Of a stretch of DNA of 64,000 bases, positions 62,510-64,000 are shown piece by piece. Source of the DNA: Micromonospora sp. CP22 (GTDB taxonomy: Bacteria; Actinomycetota; Actinomycetes; Mycobacteriales; Micromonosporaceae); assembly GCF_009712475.1 (NCBI RefSeq), contig NZ_VCJO01000004.1, positions 391,917 to 455,916 of the forward strand. The letters are read 5' to 3'. The position numbers and the translations under genes were made by a program. The notes under the pieces are model-generated. The model was not told the origin of the DNA. It saw nothing but the letters and a program-made list of their open reading frames with translations, and did not search any database. Within the stretch, counting starts at the first letter, position 1, and every line of letters starts with the position of its first letter.

Positions 62510-63823
62510 TCAGGCGGGGACCAGGGCGGCCTCGCGCAGCAGACGACGGGTGAGGGTACGGCGGTCGGCGTCGCTGTCGAGGCCGGGGAGGTCACCGACG
62601 CGGATCGCCTGACCGGCGAGCAGGGCCCGCACCGCGGGCTCGCACTGCGCGGGGAGGCTGATGGTCCGGTCGAACAGGCGTAGCGTCACCCGCGCCCCCT
62701 CGGCGACGAGCTGCCAGCGCAGCCCCGGACGGGCCGTGACGACGCTGTCGGCGGTCAGCGCGGTGATCGCGGCGGCCTGGGCCATCGGGCGGATCGGTGC
62801 CGGTCGCGACGCCGACCAGGCCCGCCGACGCAGTCGGGCGGCCACCGCCGCCGGGTCGGCTCGCAGCAGCCACTCCCGTAGTGCCTCGACCGTCTCGGTC
62901 AACTCCGGTTCGATGGCGTCCGGGTCGGCCACGTCAGTGCCGAACGGCAGGGTCGCCCGCAGCCGCTGATCCTCGGCGGCCAACGCAAGCAGTTCCTCGA
63001 CCAGCGCGTACCGGGTCAGCGCCCGGATGCCGACGGTCAGGTGCAGTGAGCTGGACTCCTGGGCCTGGGCGCTGTGCAGCCACCCCCGGGGCAGGTAGAG
63101 CGCGTCGCCCGGTTCCAGCACCACGTCGAGCGCGGCCGGGCCCTGCGCGGTCGCGGCGACCTCGTCGGCCCGGCCGCCCCACGGCTGCCGCTCCAGCGGG
63201 TCGGGCAGCACCGGCGGGTGGATCCGCCAGTGTTTGCGGCCGTCGACCTGGAGCACGAAGACGTCGTGGGTGTCGTAGTGGGTGGCGAAGCCCTGGCTGT
63301 CCGGAGGGGTCAGATAGGCGTTGACCTGCAACGGCTGGCCGACGGCCAGACTCAGGTCCCGGGTGAAGTCGATCAGCGCCGGCCAGGTGCGGTGCAACCC
63401 TTGCAGGACCAGGGTGGCGCCGTCGGCGTACAGCTGGAGGACCTTCTCGTCGAGAACCTGGTCGTCGATCTCGGCGCCGGCACCGCCACCGCCGGTGTAC
63501 CGGCCCGCCGGCAGCACCTGGCCGTCCTTGGCCACCCGCAGGAAGGGGGTACGCAGGCCACGCCGGCTGAGCAGTTCGTCGGCGTCGGCGGGGCTGAGCA
63601 GGTCGGTGAAGCCGGCCGGGTTGGGCAGCTCGGCCGCGCGGGAGAGCAGCGGAGTACGCCCCCAGTGCGCGGCGGCGAACTTCTCCGCCTCCACGCTGAC
63701 GCAGCGGGCCAGGGCGGCAACAGCCGATTCCCGCTCGGCGGGCTCGTCGCGGACGGGCACGTTCGCGGACGGAGACGGAACCGCCGGGCGGCCGTGGCCG
63801 CCCGGCGGGTCGAGACGCGTCAT
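62510..63823 (-). CDS. JmjC-like cupin oxygenase (ribosomal-oxygenase/cupin-4 type)
   Basis: A 437-residue Fe(II)/2-oxoglutarate oxygenase of the cupin-4/RoxA family. The iron site is H-x-D in FATHYDTHDVFVL with the distal His in LPRGWLHSAQ. The 2-oxoglutarate-binding fold continues through GRKHWRIH and DVVLEPGDALYL. A winged C-terminal part resembles that of YcfD/NO66, which hydroxylate Arg or His residues in ribosomal proteins. The protein target here is unknown. It is directly preceded, on the same strand, by the repeat-bearing gene at the right edge, 9 bases away, so the two are cotranscribed. Confidence 0.85.
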   Translation of the reverse strand: MTRLDPPGGHGRPAVPSPSANVPVRDEPAERESAVAALARCVSVEAEKFAAAHWGRTPLLSRAAELPNPAGFTDLLSPADADELLSRRGLRTPFLRVAKDGQVLPAGRYTGGGGAGAEIDDQVLDEKVLQLYADGATLVLQGLHRTWPALIDFTRDLSLAVGQPLQVNAYLTPPDSQGFATHYDTHDVFVLQVDGRKHWRIHPPVLPDPLERQPWGGRADEVAATAQGPAALDVVLEPGDALYLPRGWLHSAQAQESSSLHLTVGIRALTRYALVEELLALAAEDQRLRATLPFGTDVADPDAIEPELTETVEALREWLLRADPAAVAARLRRRAWSASRPAPIRPMAQAAAITALTADSVVTARPGLRWQLVAEGARVTLRLFDRTISLPAQCEPAVRALLAGQAIRVGDLPGLDSDADRRTLTRRLLREAALVPA

Positions 63824-63832
63824 GGCGGCCCG

Positions 63833-64000
63833 TTACCGCGCGGCGCCGTCGGCGCCGCCGTCGTGCTGACCCGGGGTCGCACCACCGTCGGCCGGGCCTT
63901 CGGCACTGCCGTCAGCGCCGCCGTCGTGCTGACCCGGGGTCGCACCACCGTCGGCCGGGCCTTCGGCACTGCCGTCAGCGCCGCCGTCGTGCTGACCCGG
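63833..64000 (-). CDS. Repeat-bearing peptide or protein, 5' end missing
   Basis: Only the last 55 codons are in the window. They consist of a 21-residue unit (PGQHDGGADGSAEGPADGGA plus T) repeated twice, then a shorter third copy ending PGQHDGGADGAAR and a TAA stop. The sequence is hydrophilic, rich in Gly, Ala and Asp with one His per unit, and without structure-forming hydrophobic residues. The frame is open to the right edge. It is followed directly by the JmjC-like oxygenase gene. It may be a protein tail or a repeat-core precursor peptide. It should be viewed with the missing part. Confidence 0.65.
   Translation of the reverse strand, partial: PGQHDGGADGSAEGPADGGATPGQHDGGADGSAEGPADGGATPGQHDGGADGAAR
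63849..64000. repeat. 63-base tandem repeat at the right edge
   Basis: Units begin at 63849, 63912 and 63975. The second and third are identical as far as visible, and the first differs near its start. The array continues beyond the window. Confidence 0.95.

Overview
The window is very GC-rich actinobacterial DNA, most likely from a Micromonosporaceae genome (Micromonospora, Salinispora or a close relative). The evidence is mycothiol ligase mshC, an F420-type luciferase-like oxidoreductase, several actinobacterial families (SCO2522 to SCO2525, SCO1664, DUF3090, DUF3140, DUF5703, amphi-Trp, PAC2), many GTG starts, 1- to 4-base gene overlaps, and an AICE-type integrative element. Genus-level placement is inference.

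Layout: (1) 1-4722, minus strand: SCO2525-SCO2524-SCO2523-SCO2522 operon of unknown function, cut by the left edge. (2) 4978-7715: a membrane-anchored protein, a decayed TPR fragment, a YciO-type Sua5/YrdC protein, a small membrane protein, an amphi-Trp protein and a doubtful small ORF. (3) 7729-16994: an iron-siderophore locus. ATP-grasp ligase, two IucA/IucC synthetases and a PLP decarboxylase overlap by 4 bases each. This set matches the vibrioferrin-type enzyme toolkit. They are followed by a FecCD permease, a binding lipoprotein, an ATPase and a SAM methyltransferase. (4) 17005-20800: a terminator, then nrdB and nrdA (class Ia ribonucleotide reductase) behind a cobalamin riboswitch. (5) 20856-23380: an XRE regulator with small neighbours and a membrane protein.

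(6) About 23415-37145: a putative actinomycete integrative and conjugative element (AICE) inserted at the 3' end of metH, bounded by a 13-base direct repeat that includes the metH stop codon. It holds an RCC1-repeat cell-wall protein as apparent cargo, an HD phosphohydrolase, a NUDIX hydrolase, an HTH/PLD-like regulator, a transfer block with an FtsK-type TraSA-like ATPase, several small proteins, an HUH replication initiator, an excisionase and a tyrosine integrase. Four hairpins in its transfer region present the same loop motif, GGCTCCTW, which is complementary to ribosome binding sites.

(7) 37133-57710: mostly housekeeping genes: metH, PAC2, a GntR regulator, a cluster of tandem repeats, mshC, SCO1664/DUF3090, a phosphomutase-like protein, uppP, an F420-type oxidoreductase, an aldo/keto reductase, an M20 peptidase, a hemerythrin-like protein, a LysR regulator, small conserved proteins, a Clp ATPase and a NYN-domain protein. 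(8) 57858-62489: a four-gene operon with a small helical protein, an unknown protein, an 889-residue FtsK/SpoIIIE-type ATPase and a coiled-coil membrane protein. It resembles a reduced secretion or translocation system. (9) 62510-64000: a JmjC-like cupin hydroxylase followed by the 3' end of a gene with 21-residue tandem repeats, cut by the right edge.
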